Part shown: positions 29,425-39,038 of the stretch, one piece after another
How positions within the stretch are numbered: position 1 is the first letter of the stretch
How the letters are laid out: each line of letters starts with the position of its first letter
DNA from: Mycobacterium conspicuum
GTDB lineage: Bacteria; Actinomycetota; Actinomycetes; Mycobacteriales; Mycobacteriaceae
DNA: 64,000 bases
Reading direction: 5' to 3'
Assembly: GCF_010730195.1 (NCBI RefSeq)
Contig: NZ_AP022613.1
Coordinates: 2,232,001 to 2,296,000 of the forward strand
Notes under the pieces: generated by a model
Database searches by the model: none
What the model was told of the DNA's origin: nothing
Seen by the model: only the letters and a program-made list of their open reading frames with translations
Translations under genes and position numbers: made by a program

Positions 29425-30468
29425 ATGACGAGCGCGGCGGATGCCCTGGTCGCCTATGTCGGCTGGCACGGGATGGGCAACCTCGGTGACGACGCGATCT
29501 ACGACGCGGTCCGCGGGCAGCTCCCGGGGGCGACCTTCCTCGACCTGCCGCGGTTTACCCACGAAAGGCTCCGCGCCTTCGCGACGGGGCAGAGTCGGAG
29601 GCTGCGGCGCAGCACGCAGGTGGTGGGCGGCGGCACGGTCGTCGGGACGGAATACTTCCGCGGATTGATCAGCCGGGGACTGGCGCTCACCGGAAACAAC
29701 GGGAGCTACGCGATCGGCGTGGGCGTCGATGATCCGGTCTTCGACCGGCGCACCAACGCCTCCGCCAAAGACGAGCTGAAGCACTGGTTACCAATACTTT
29801 CGAAGTTCCACACCGTGTCCGTGCGCGGGCCCCGCAGCGCCGAGTTGCTGTCCGATGCCGGGTTGAACGTGCAGGTATCCGGCGATCCGGCGCTGTTGCT
29901 CCCGCGGCCGGATGCCCGCCCCGAGGATGGCCTGATCGGATTGAATCTCGGCTTCGGCGACGACGACCTGTGGGGGCAAGACCCAACCAGGGTCGCCGAC
30001 GAAATGTCGAGTGCCATAAGGCAACTGTCATCGCAGGGCCACAGGTTCGTCGGCATCTTGATGAATACCGCCGACAAGCGTTGGACCGAACGCGCGCTCG
30101 ACGGCATCCCCGCCGATATTGTGCGGCCGGCCGACGCGAACGCGGCCGCGCGCGAGCTGGCGCGCTGCTCGGTGGCCGTCGTCAGCCGATTGCACGCGGG
30201 AATCCTGGCGGCGCTGTCCGATACGCCGGTGGTGTCGCTGGAGTACCTGCCGAAGTGCCGAGATTTCGCGCTGTCTATCGACGACGAGCGGTCGCTGATC
30301 CGCACCGACCGGCTGACTAGCGCCGCCGTGGTCGACCACGTCGCCAGCGCGCTCGCCGATTCGGCCACGATCAGGGTCAAGACGCACGCCGCCGTCGCAA
30401 CGCTACGGCAACGTCTGCAGGCCGAGTACGCTGCTCTCGGACGTCACTTGGGGCTTGCGGGCGGATAA
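29425..30468 (+). CDS. Polysaccharide pyruvyl transferase family protein, copy 2
   Basis: 347-residue paralogue of the minus-strand gene just upstream, head-to-head with it. The same landmarks occur in order: GWHGMGNLGDDAIYDAV, VVGGGTVVG, NNGSYAIGVGV, SVRGPRSAELLSDAG, VSGDPALLLPRPD, SRLHAGILAALSDTP and a matching C-terminus (ALADSATIRVKTHAAVATLRQRL). The two proteins are clearly products of an inverted duplication that has diverged, mainly around residues 45-65. A strong GAGGGGG site precedes the ATG. It is the first gene of a rightward run of glycolipid genes. Confidence 0.87.
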   Translation: MTSAADALVAYVGWHGMGNLGDDAIYDAVRGQLPGATFLDLPRFTHERLRAFATGQSRRLRRSTQVVGGGTVVGTEYFRGLISRGLALTGNNGSYAIGVGVDDPVFDRRTNASAKDELKHWLPILSKFHTVSVRGPRSAELLSDAGLNVQVSGDPALLLPRPDARPEDGLIGLNLGFGDDDLWGQDPTRVADEMSSAIRQLSSQGHRFVGILMNTADKRWTERALDGIPADIVRPADANAAARELARCSVAVVSRLHAGILAALSDTPVVSLEYLPKCRDFALSIDDERSLIRTDRLTSAAVVDHVASALADSATIRVKTHAAVATLRQRLQAEYAALGRHLGLAGG

Positions 30469-30529
30469 GGACGGATAAGGACGTAAGTGTGATGGAGCAA
30501 CGGATTTCAGCGAACGAGGGTGCCGCCGT

Positions 30530-31108
30530 ATGTTGAGGGTCTTCACCACCCTTGTCAAGAGGACGGATCGCGAACGCTGGTCGGATCCGCGCAACATCTA
30601 CGCATCGTGGGAACCTCGGACCAAAATGGTTGCCGCCCTGGTGCCGAACAACAGTCGGGTCATCGAATTCGGTGCGGCCAAGCGGCTTTTGGAGAAGTAT
30701 CTCGATCCGTCATGCACCTACCAGCCGTCCGACGTCGTCGACCGCGGGCCGGGAACGCTGGTTTGCGACCTCAACGAAAGGCCTCTTCCAGATCTGGGCG
30801 CGGACGTCTACGACGTCGCGGTGATCATCGGAGTGCTCGAGTACGTGCGCGATGTTCCGGCGGTGCTGGACTGGCTGTCGCAATACGTCTCGATGTTCGT
30901 CGTGACGTACGCCTGCGCGAAGGCCAACGGCAAGTCACCGCGTGCCCTCGTCGAGAAGGTCGCCCGCCTGCGCCACGGCTGGGTCAACGACTACCGCGAA
31001 GAGGAGTTTCGGTCCCTGTTCACCGAACGGGGGTTGAAGCTGATACACGACGACAACTGGGAAAACCAGCGCGTGTTCGCCTTCTCGCGCGGCCCCACCG
31101 CGGCGTGA
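30530..31108 (+). CDS. Methyltransferase-like protein of unknown specificity
   Basis: 192-residue protein with a degenerate class I SAM-methyltransferase pattern: VIEFGAAKRLLEKYL (motif I region, about residue 43) and a DVAVIIGVLEYV segment (about residue 96) resembling the post-motif-I/II strand. The glycine-rich loop is weak (EFGAAKR instead of ExGxGxG), so SAM binding is uncertain. Only this frame has convincing continuous protein character. It lies between pyruvyl transferase copy 2 and a glycosyltransferase, all in the same direction, so a role in sugar modification is the contextual guess. Confidence 0.65.
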   Translation: MLRVFTTLVKRTDRERWSDPRNIYASWEPRTKMVAALVPNNSRVIEFGAAKRLLEKYLDPSCTYQPSDVVDRGPGTLVCDLNERPLPDLGADVYDVAVIIGVLEYVRDVPAVLDWLSQYVSMFVVTYACAKANGKSPRALVEKVARLRHGWVNDYREEEFRSLFTERGLKLIHDDNWENQRVFAFSRGPTAA

Positions 31109-31126
31109 ACTGAGGGGTACACCACG

Positions 31127-32026
31127 ATGCTCGCGTTCCTCACCACCTTGCGGCATCCCCACAACTCGGCCGACTACGGCCAGGTCGAGGCCCTGCTGCA
31201 GGACACGCTGGCCTCGCTCACGCAGCAGACCTCCGACGACTACCTGGTGATCATCGTCGGGGTGCAACGTCCGGCGTTCCCGCTGCCGGAGCGGGTCGTC
31301 TTCGTGGAGGTCGACTTCCCGCCGCCCTCCACGCACCAGGGTCCCCAAACCGGCCCCGCCCCGGTGATCTGGGACAAGGGCACCAAGATGGCCATCGCTT
31401 TGATCGCCGCGCGCGTATACGGCCCGGAATACGTCATGCCGGTCGACGCCGACGATTTCGTGCATCGCGAGCTGGCGGCCTTCGTCAACGCCCGTCCCGG
31501 GCACGCCGGATGGGTGATCACGCGCGGCTGGAAATACTCGCGCACCCGCAACTCCTACCGGCTGCGCCGCAACTTCTACCGCTACTGCGGAACCTCGTTC
31601 ATCATCCCGTTCGACGCGTACGACGTCCCGCCGGAGCTGACCGTTGCCGCGACGCAGCAGGAGATCGCCGACGCCTTCGGCGAGCGACTGGAAAACGTTT
31701 TGGAACACGGATACGCCTTCGACTGGTGGAAGAGCCACGGGCGCACGCTCGAGCCGGTGCCGTTCCCCGCGGCGGTCTACCACGTCGGTACGGGCGAAAA
31801 CCACTCCGGTAATCCGCTTGCCGGCCCGGCGTTGCCCTACCGCTCTCACCTGTACCGCGACTTCGCCCTGCGCCCGTCACGAAGCAGGGCATCGACCGTG
31901 TGGGCCGCCCTCGGACCCGCGGCACTCAAGCCGGACCTCAGATTTCAACGGCCGGGGTTTATGCAGCCGAAATCGTATTTGGAGAACTTTAAGCCGCCGA
32001 CCAATCCCACCGTCCCGTCGCAGTGA
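31127..32026 (+). CDS. GT-A-type glycosyltransferase-like protein
   Basis: 299-residue protein that starts MLAFLTTLRHPHNSADYGQVE. It has an N-terminal pattern of a nucleotide-sugar-binding fold (LTQQTSDDYLVIIVGVQRP), a PVDADDFV segment carrying a DxD-type metal motif near residue 107, and a C-terminal part rich in aromatic/basic residues. No membrane segment or signal peptide. It begins 18 bases after the previous gene, so it is probably co-transcribed. The donor and acceptor sugars cannot be read from the sequence; a role in glycolipid assembly is inferred from neighbours. Confidence 0.7.
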   Translation: MLAFLTTLRHPHNSADYGQVEALLQDTLASLTQQTSDDYLVIIVGVQRPAFPLPERVVFVEVDFPPPSTHQGPQTGPAPVIWDKGTKMAIALIAARVYGPEYVMPVDADDFVHRELAAFVNARPGHAGWVITRGWKYSRTRNSYRLRRNFYRYCGTSFIIPFDAYDVPPELTVAATQQEIADAFGERLENVLEHGYAFDWWKSHGRTLEPVPFPAAVYHVGTGENHSGNPLAGPALPYRSHLYRDFALRPSRSRASTVWAALGPAALKPDLRFQRPGFMQPKSYLENFKPPTNPTVPSQ

Positions 32027-32110
32027 CGATGCAGGTCAGCGCGTCGGAGTGGCTAACAAATTTGCCCGTAACACAACGAAACTGACGGCGTCCCGGTAGG
32101 GTTTACCGGC

Positions 32111-32863
32111 ATGTGGGGAACGGTCCTGTTTTTCGCGCTCATTTGCGCGGTGGAACCGACACGCATCGGGGTCGCCGCCATGCTGGTTGCGTTGCCGCGG
32201 CCGTTCCGCAACCTGCTGGCGTTCTGGGCTGGGCTGGTCCTCTCGGGTGGAGCACTTGCTCTGGTCGGGATGGTATTGCTGCGCGACTACCTGCCAAGGA
32301 TCGTGCAGGCCGTGCGGTTTGCCACGTCAAGCCCGGCCCTGCCGCCGATCAAGATCGCCTTCGGCGTGCTGGCGATCTCCATCGCCGCCATGCTGGTTGC
32401 GCGTTCGCGGGTCCGGCAGATGGCGCCGCTAGCGCCCGTGCCGGTACCGGTCGGCGGCCCCTCCGGCTTGGAGCTGCAGCCGGACCCGCCCAGCGCCCTT
32501 TCGGTGCGGGCCCTGGTGCGGGGATCGTGGACCACCCTGGTCGAAAACGGGTCGGTGGGTATGGCCTTTATGGCGGGCCTGGCCACCTCGGCGCCGCCCC
32601 TGGAGTTTTGGCCGGCCGTGCTGGCGATCTTGGCGTCCGGAGCCACCGCCGGGACGCAGGCCAGCGCGGTCCTGCTGTTCCTGTTGGTGGCCTACGCTAT
32701 CGCCGAGATCCCCCTGATCTGTTACCTGGCGGCCCCGTCGAAGACGCGGACGGTGGTGACGCGAGTGCACAACGGGCTGCGCGTCCACCGTCGGCCGATC
32801 TTCCTGTCCTGCCTTGGCGCGTTCGGCGTGATGTTGATCGCCAACGGCGTGGGTTGCCTCTAA
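32111..32863 (+). CDS. GAP/Sap-family membrane protein (Rv1517-like)
   Basis: 250-residue integral membrane protein with about six hydrophobic helices (roughly residues 1-25, 33-55, 73-95, 140-160, 170-200 and 225-245), of the Gap/SfLAP family. In M. smegmatis Gap is needed to move glycopeptidolipid to the surface, and its homologue Rv1517 lies in the tuberculosis LOS-type locus. Here it is followed 11 bases later by a glycosyltransferase and then by fadD and mmpL genes, so it is the likely exporter accessory of the local glycolipid. Confidence 0.82.
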   Translation: MWGTVLFFALICAVEPTRIGVAAMLVALPRPFRNLLAFWAGLVLSGGALALVGMVLLRDYLPRIVQAVRFATSSPALPPIKIAFGVLAISIAAMLVARSRVRQMAPLAPVPVPVGGPSGLELQPDPPSALSVRALVRGSWTTLVENGSVGMAFMAGLATSAPPLEFWPAVLAILASGATAGTQASAVLLFLLVAYAIAEIPLICYLAAPSKTRTVVTRVHNGLRVHRRPIFLSCLGAFGVMLIANGVGCL

Positions 32864-32874
32864 GCCGGAGCACG

Positions 32875-33702
32875 ATGGCCAACGCCCAACCGGTCGTCGC
32901 GGCCATCCCGAACTTCAACATGGGGGAGAGCCTCCGCAACCTGATCCCACAGGTCTTGGCGCAGGGCTACGACCGGGTTTTCGTGCTCGATGACGCCTCC
33001 ACCGATGACACCGTCGATGTGGTCGCCGAGTTCGGCGACGAAGTCACCTTGGTGCGCAACCCGGAAAACAGGGGCGCCGGGGCCAATCGAAATCAAATCA
33101 TCGACCAGGTCGACGACGGCGTGATCATCCATTTCATTGACGCGGACATGGACCTGGAAACAGCCGAAATCCCCACGGTCGCCAGGGGACTGTTCGAACG
33201 CTACGCCGACCGCGGCGTCGGCTTGATCGGCGGGTTGGTCAGCCGCAACGACGGCAGCCAAGAACCGTTGAACTACGGCGCCGTGTTCTCCGTGTGGGGC
33301 ACGTTGTCCGGTGCGCACGTCGTCGTCGATCGCTTCCGGGACAGGCCGCGTCTCGCCGCCGCCGTGCACCGCGTGGCGGCGCCAATCGCCAAGGATTGGC
33401 CCGACATCCTGGCCGCCCCCACCGCGGCCCCCGCGTATTGGGTGCACGAGGGCAACATGCTTGTCTACTCCACCGTGTTCAGGTCGCTCGGCGGTTATGA
33501 CCCCGTGCTGCGGTCCCACGAAGCGCAGGATCTGGCAATACGTTTGGAAAAAATGGGCGTCAAGCGGCAATTCGATCCAAGCATCAGCGTCATTCATCAC
33601 CACATCGACGTCAGGGGCAAGAACCGCAGTAAATGGGAAAACAAGGCGGTGGTTTATCTGATCCGCAAGCACGGCCTGGTTCGTTTTCTCACCGACCACT
33701 GA
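32875..33702 (+). CDS. Family 2 glycosyltransferase
   Basis: 275-residue GT2 (GT-A fold) enzyme. It shows the N-terminal VAAIPNFNMGESLRNLIPQVLAQG, the VLDDASTDDT donor-binding motif, NRGAGANRNQ, and IDADMDLE with the DxD metal motif near residue 85, then a C-terminal HEGNMLVYSTVFRSLGGYDP acceptor segment. The ATG at 32875 is chosen because homology to GT2 starts at MANAQPVVAAIPN. It probably transfers a sugar from a nucleotide donor to a glycolipid intermediate on the cytosolic face. Confidence 0.88.
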   Translation: MANAQPVVAAIPNFNMGESLRNLIPQVLAQGYDRVFVLDDASTDDTVDVVAEFGDEVTLVRNPENRGAGANRNQIIDQVDDGVIIHFIDADMDLETAEIPTVARGLFERYADRGVGLIGGLVSRNDGSQEPLNYGAVFSVWGTLSGAHVVVDRFRDRPRLAAAVHRVAAPIAKDWPDILAAPTAAPAYWVHEGNMLVYSTVFRSLGGYDPVLRSHEAQDLAIRLEKMGVKRQFDPSISVIHHHIDVRGKNRSKWENKAVVYLIRKHGLVRFLTDH

Positions 33703-33791
33703 CCATCCGTTGACGGCCGCCCCGGCGACGGGGCGGCGTGCGGGTACGTATGCAGGCCTTTTGAACAGTTATCCCGACAACCCAAGGTAAT

Positions 33792-35540
33792 GTGACCTCC
33801 GTGGTAACGTTTTCGCTTCCCGCCGTGCTGCGCGAGCGCGCTGGTCTACAGCCCAATGATGCGGCCTTCAGTTATGTTGATTACGAACACGATTGGGACG
33901 GCGTAACAGAAACCCTGACGTGGTCGCAGTTGTATCGGCGGACCCTGAACCTTGCCGAGCAGATCGGGCTTTCCGGCTCGACCGATGACCGCGCCGTCAT
34001 TCTCGCCCCACAGGGACTCGACTATGTCGTTTCCTTCCTCGCGGCCGTTCAGGCCGGACTTACCGCGGTGCCGCTGTCAGTTCCGGTGGGCGGTGCCAGC
34101 GATGAGCGCGCCAGTTCGGTGATGCGTGACGCGTCACCGACGGTCGTCCTCACGACTTCGGCTGTCGCGCCCCATCTCGGCGAATACATCAAGCCGGAGC
34201 CCGGCGAGCCCGCCCCGTCGGTCATCGAAGTGGATTCGCTCGACCTCGACTCGGGAAAAGCGCGTCCGCCGAAGGGCGCTAGCTCGGCAGAAACCGTATA
34301 CCTGCAATACACGTCCGGATCGACCCGCACGCCCGCCGGCGTGATGATCACGAACACCAACATCGTGAGCAACTTCAAGCAGATCAATGCCGACTTCTTC
34401 TCGGACCATGGCGGGGTTGCGCCGCCGGGCACCGGCATAGTCTCGTGGCTGCCGCTGTATCACGACATGGGCTTCTACATGGGAATCATTCTCCCGGTGG
34501 TGAACGGGTTCAGCACGACGCTCACCAGCCCGGCCTCGTTTTTGCAGCGGCCGGCCCGGTGGCTGCAATTGATGGCAAATACCGGTCGCGCCTTCTCGGC
34601 CGCCCCGAACTTCGCTTACGAAGTGGCCGCACGCAAGGTGACCGACGAGGACATGGCCGGGGTTGATCTCGGCGACGTGGTGTGCATCCTCAACGGCAGC
34701 GAGCGGGTGCAGCCCGCGACGCTGCGGCGCTTCACCGAGCGGTTCGCGCGATTCGGCCTGCAGGACAAGGTGATCCGCCCGGCCTACGGAATGGCCGAGG
34801 CGTCGGTGTACATCGCGACCCGGGCGGCGGGCCATCCCCCGGAAATCGTGAATTTCGAGTCCGACAAGTTGAGCGCCGGGCACGCCAAGCGGTGCGCCAG
34901 CGGGGTCGGGACGCCGTTGGTCAGCTACGGCGTCCCGCGGTCACCGCTCGTGCGCATCGTCGACCCCGAGACCAGGACGGAATGCCCCGCGGGAACCGTC
35001 GGTGAGATTTGGGCGCATGGCGACAACATCGGTACGGGCTATTGGGGCAGACCCGCCGACCGCGAGGACACGTTCGGCGCAACGATTCTCGACGCATCCG
35101 CCGGGACGCCCGAGGCGCCTTGGCTGCGAACCGGAGATCTTGGCTTTTTCTCCGAGGGCGAGCTGTTCATCATCGGCCGCATCAAGGACCTGTTGATTGT
35201 GTACGGGCGCAACCATTCTCCCGACGACATCGAGGGGACCATCCACGAGATCACCCGGGGCCGGTGTGCGGCCATCGGGGTTCCGGATCAGGGCATCGAG
35301 AAGCTGGTCACCATCGTGGAGCTCAAGAAGTCATCCGATCCGGACGAAGACATCGCGGAGCGGCTGGGCCGCGTCAAGCGTGAGATCACCTCGGCGATAT
35401 CGAATGCGCACGGTCTGGCCACGTCCGATGTTGTTCTGGTAGGCCCCGGCTCGATTCCCGTCACCACCAGCGGCAAGGTCAGACGGGCCGAATGCGAACG
35501 GCTCTACCTCGACGGTGCGTTCCGCCGCTTAGACGCTTGA
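33792..35540 (+). CDS. fadD25: Fatty-acyl-AMP ligase (FadD25-like)
   Basis: 582-residue adenylating enzyme of the FAAL class that activates a long-chain fatty acid as acyl-AMP for loading onto a PKS. It shows LQYTSGSTRTPAGVMITNTN (P-loop, about residues 172-190), the WLPLYHDMGFYMGI motif, PAYGMAEASVYIA, and a C-terminal domain with GRIKDLLIVYGRNHSPDDIE and TTSGKVRR. A GTG start is used. By order (fadD25-mmpL12-Rv1526c-pks5) it is the starter-unit activator for the Pks5-type enzyme. Its stop overlaps the 3' end of the convergent mmpL gene by 12 bases. Confidence 0.9.
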   Translation: MTSVVTFSLPAVLRERAGLQPNDAAFSYVDYEHDWDGVTETLTWSQLYRRTLNLAEQIGLSGSTDDRAVILAPQGLDYVVSFLAAVQAGLTAVPLSVPVGGASDERASSVMRDASPTVVLTTSAVAPHLGEYIKPEPGEPAPSVIEVDSLDLDSGKARPPKGASSAETVYLQYTSGSTRTPAGVMITNTNIVSNFKQINADFFSDHGGVAPPGTGIVSWLPLYHDMGFYMGIILPVVNGFSTTLTSPASFLQRPARWLQLMANTGRAFSAAPNFAYEVAARKVTDEDMAGVDLGDVVCILNGSERVQPATLRRFTERFARFGLQDKVIRPAYGMAEASVYIATRAAGHPPEIVNFESDKLSAGHAKRCASGVGTPLVSYGVPRSPLVRIVDPETRTECPAGTVGEIWAHGDNIGTGYWGRPADREDTFGATILDASAGTPEAPWLRTGDLGFFSEGELFIIGRIKDLLIVYGRNHSPDDIEGTIHEITRGRCAAIGVPDQGIEKLVTIVELKKSSDPDEDIAERLGRVKREITSAISNAHGLATSDVVLVGPGSIPVTTSGKVRRAECERLYLDGAFRRLDA

Positions 35541-38500
35541 TGCGGCGCTGTTGATCGCAGGCCCGCTAGCGCCGAACAGTGGCAGTGCATGCTCGGAGGC
35601 GCCATCGGTGATCGCCGGGGAGTCCAGCGCGATCTCCTCCCGGGCGCCGGTCGCCGGAGAAGTCCGGGTGGGTCGCTTGCTGCGGCCGTTGGTGTGACCG
35701 TTGCTGTGACCGTTGGCGCCGCCATTGGTCCGACCATTGCCGTTGAGCGCCTTCGGGTTTGGCCCGAACAGCGGTAGCGCGTGATGCGACAAGTCCCCGA
35801 TTGCGGTGGCCAGCGTCGGGTTCAGGTGAGCATTGCTTCCATTGACCGGGGCGCTCAGGCTGAACAACGGCAGCGCGTGGTCGCCGACGGGCTCGTCGGT
35901 TGCGTGCCCGTTCGGACTCGGGCTGGCGGCCGCTGGGGGCGAAACTGGCGGGGCATCGGCGACACCGGGTTTGCGCCCAAAGCGACCCTGCAGCCGGAGT
36001 GCCCATGCCGGCAGCCGGTACTTCGACGCATGTTTCCGCCGCTGCGGAGCCCTTGATCCCAAGCGTGAGGGCCACCAGTTCTTCTGTCCGATCAGCGCTG
36101 CCAGGGCCGGCACCGTAATCGTGCGCACCAGGAACGTGTCCAGCACGATTCCGACGCCGATGATGAACCCGGCCTCGGACATCATGCTGATGCTGGCGGG
36201 CACCAGGCCGAACATCGATGCGGCGAAGATCAGCCCCGCCGACGTGATCACACCGCCAGTCGAACCCACCGTCCGGATCACGCCCACCCGCACTCCGTGC
36301 GGCGACTCGTCACGGATCCGGGAGATCAGCAGCATGTTGTAATCGGCCCCGATCGCCACCAACAGAATGAAGGTCAATCCGGGCAGGCTCCAATGCAATT
36401 CCTTGCCGAGGATGAATTGGAACACGATGACGCCGATGCCCATGGCCGACAGGAATGACACCAGCACCGACCCGATCAGATACAGCGGCGCGATGATGGC
36501 GCGCAACAGGGCGACCAGAATCAGGAACACGATCAGGATGGTCGCGAAAACGATGAACAGGATGTCGCCGTTGTAGAAATCGCGGTTGTCCCGAAGCCCG
36601 GTCGGTACCCCCGCCAGCTGGATGGTGGCGTCCGACAGCTGGGTATTCGGCTGGGCCGACCGCGCGGCCGCAAGGATTTCGTTCACCTGGTCCATCGCGG
36701 CGGTGGTGAACGGCTTGTAGGAACTTTGCACAAAGTAGCGCGCCGCATGCCCGTCGGGCGAAATGAAGATCTGGGCGGCTTTCTTGAACTCATCCGCGGT
36801 CAGCACCTGTGGCGGAATGTTGAACCCCGCCATCGACGGCGTGTTCGCATCGCGCTTCATTCCCAGCAGGAATGCCGACGCCTCGTTGAGGCCCGACCCC
36901 AGCTTCTTGGTCTGGTCGACGAGCGCCTGCACGCCATCGGCGATGGCCTTGCTCCCGTCGGCGAGGGCATTGGCGCCCTGCTGCATCTGGCCGATCTTGG
37001 CCTGCAGCCCGTTGGTGGACCGCACCGCCGCGACGGCCTGGTTCAGCGATGATTGCAGCCGACCCAGGGTTTGGCTGATGGTCTGCAGGCCTCCGGTCGC
37101 CTGCAGGTTACGCGCGAGGTCGTTGAGGCTGTTCAGGGTCCCGTTATTGTTCGCGTTCACCAGAGCCTGTAGCTCGTTGCGCGAGTTCACGCAGGACGGG
37201 TCGGCGGAGCACACCGGGCTGGTGTTCAGCGCATTCAGCATCGGGTTGGCCCAGGCGGCGGTGTTCGATGCATCGGCCATGTTCGCGCTGATCGCATCGC
37301 CGAGTGCCCGCATCCGCCCGACGAGCTGCGCGGTCTGGTCGATCTGGTTGAGCGTCCTGTCGCCGCCCATCGCGGCCTCCATCGCCGACAGCGCGGAAAC
37401 CAGCGAGCTGACGCTGCCGACGGCCCCGTTGACCTGCCCCCGCACCATGGCGAGCGCATCGGCCAGCTGCCGCGCGCCGTTGGCCAGCCGGTCGAGGTCG
37501 GCTCCGTGATCGTGGATCACGGTTGAGGCCTCGTCGAGCTTGCCGCCCACCTCACCGGCTTGATACGACATCTTGGTCTGCTCGAGCGGCCCGCCGTTGG
37601 GTCGGGTCAGACCCCGTATCATCGTGATCCCCGGAACTTGGGTGACCCGCTGCGCCATCTGCTCGAGGTCGGCGAGTGCGGCCGGCGAACGTAAGTCCTT
37701 CGGCGAGGTGACCAGGAGTACCTCGGGAGTCATCGAGTTCGGCGGGTAGTGCCGATCCAGCGCGTCGAATCCGTCGACGCTGACGGCGGAATCGGGGATT
37801 GACTTGGAGTCGTCGTAGTTGAACTTCACCAGGCTCACGCAGCTGGCCAGCAGGAGAAGCACGGTAGCGCTCGCGACCAGGTGAATCCGGGGTCGGCGCA
37901 CCACACGGGTGCCGGTCTTACGCCAGAACCGGGTGGTCAGGTCGCGCCGAGGTTTGATCCAGCCACGGCGGCCGGTCAGCACCAAAATGGCGGGAAGCAG
38001 CGTCACCGCGGCCAGGAACGCCACCACGATGCAGATCGAAATCGCCGGGCCGACAGTCGAAAACACACCCAGCTCGGCAAAAAGCATCACGATGAACGTG
38101 ACCGCGACCGTGGCCGCGGACGCGGCAATCACTTTGCCGATGGACATCAAGGCTTTTTTGACCGCTTCGTCCGAGTCCAAGCCCTGCCGCACGTAGTCGT
38201 GATAGCGGCTGATCAGGAAGACGGCGTAGTCGGTCCCCGCCCCGACCAATACCGCGGTCATCAACATGATGGTCTGGATGCCGATCGGCAAACCGACCTC
38301 GGCGAGCCCGGAGATGACGCCCTGCGAGGTGGCCAAGGACAACCCGATGGTGGCCAGCGGCACCAACATGGTGACGAGGTTTCGGTAGATGATCAACAAG
38401 ATGAGCAGCACCAGAACCCCGGTGCCAATCTCGACCAGGTGGGCGTCGTGTTCGCCGTACATGGTGATGTCGGCGGTGGTCGCCACGCCACCGGCGAAGT

Positions 38501-39026
38501 GGGCGGTCAGCGTGGTTCCGGCAAGCGTTTTGTTGACGATCTGATAAACGTGTTGGTACGTCGTCAACGTCTCGGGTGCCGCCACCTCACCCGGCATATT
38601 GATCGGCAGATTCCAGGCCTTATTGTCCTTACTGGCCAGGATTTCCTTCATTGGCGGTGCACTGAGGAAATCCTGCACCGACATTTTGTCCTGCGTATCC
38701 TGGTGCAGGTTGTCGATCAATGTGCGATAAGTCGCCTCATCGGCCGGCGAAAGGCCTTTCTCATCGGTCAAAATGACCATCAATTGTGAGCCGGATCCCG
38801 TTTCATGAAATGCGTCGTTCATCGCCTTGGCGGTGACCATCGTCGGCGCATAATCGGGCAACGGGGGCAACTGCTTTTTGGCGGCGACCTCGGGGAGGGG
38901 CGGCAACGCCAGCATTAAGACCGCCGCGAGCGCGATCCAGAACGCGATCACTAAAAATGGCCGGCGCGCAACAAAATCGCCTAACCGCTGGAAGATCCCC
39001 CCCGCGGCTACGTCAGTTGTGTCCAT
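35529..39026 (-). CDS. MmpL-family RND transporter (MmpL12-like) with extended repeat tail
   Basis: 1165-residue RND-superfamily lipid transporter: N-terminal TM helix (about residues 19-40), periplasmic domain with coiled-coil segments (GGKLDEASTVIHDHGADLDRLANG), a block of TM helices on each side (about residues 190-360 and 770-950), and a cytosolic C-terminus of about 200 residues. The tail is unusual: HALPLF occurs three times (about residues 1050, 1082 and 1146), with an Asn-Gly-His-rich stretch (NGHSNGHTNG) between the last two. The ATG at 39026 is preferred; a GTG four codons upstream (39038) is possible. Likely exports the local acylated glycolipid. Confidence 0.92.
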   Translation of the reverse strand: MDTTDVAAGGIFQRLGDFVARRPFLVIAFWIALAAVLMLALPPLPEVAAKKQLPPLPDYAPTMVTAKAMNDAFHETGSGSQLMVILTDEKGLSPADEATYRTLIDNLHQDTQDKMSVQDFLSAPPMKEILASKDNKAWNLPINMPGEVAAPETLTTYQHVYQIVNKTLAGTTLTAHFAGGVATTADITMYGEHDAHLVEIGTGVLVLLILLIIYRNLVTMLVPLATIGLSLATSQGVISGLAEVGLPIGIQTIMLMTAVLVGAGTDYAVFLISRYHDYVRQGLDSDEAVKKALMSIGKVIAASAATVAVTFIVMLFAELGVFSTVGPAISICIVVAFLAAVTLLPAILVLTGRRGWIKPRRDLTTRFWRKTGTRVVRRPRIHLVASATVLLLLASCVSLVKFNYDDSKSIPDSAVSVDGFDALDRHYPPNSMTPEVLLVTSPKDLRSPAALADLEQMAQRVTQVPGITMIRGLTRPNGGPLEQTKMSYQAGEVGGKLDEASTVIHDHGADLDRLANGARQLADALAMVRGQVNGAVGSVSSLVSALSAMEAAMGGDRTLNQIDQTAQLVGRMRALGDAISANMADASNTAAWANPMLNALNTSPVCSADPSCVNSRNELQALVNANNNGTLNSLNDLARNLQATGGLQTISQTLGRLQSSLNQAVAAVRSTNGLQAKIGQMQQGANALADGSKAIADGVQALVDQTKKLGSGLNEASAFLLGMKRDANTPSMAGFNIPPQVLTADEFKKAAQIFISPDGHAARYFVQSSYKPFTTAAMDQVNEILAAARSAQPNTQLSDATIQLAGVPTGLRDNRDFYNGDILFIVFATILIVFLILVALLRAIIAPLYLIGSVLVSFLSAMGIGVIVFQFILGKELHWSLPGLTFILLVAIGADYNMLLISRIRDESPHGVRVGVIRTVGSTGGVITSAGLIFAASMFGLVPASISMMSEAGFIIGVGIVLDTFLVRTITVPALAALIGQKNWWPSRLGSRAPQRRKHASKYRLPAWALRLQGRFGRKPGVADAPPVSPPAAASPSPNGHATDEPVGDHALPLFSLSAPVNGSNAHLNPTLATAIGDLSHHALPLFGPNPKALNGNGRTNGGANGHSNGHTNGRSKRPTRTSPATGAREEIALDSPAITDGASEHALPLFGASGPAINSAASSV

Positions 39027-39038
39027 CTGGCGTGACAC

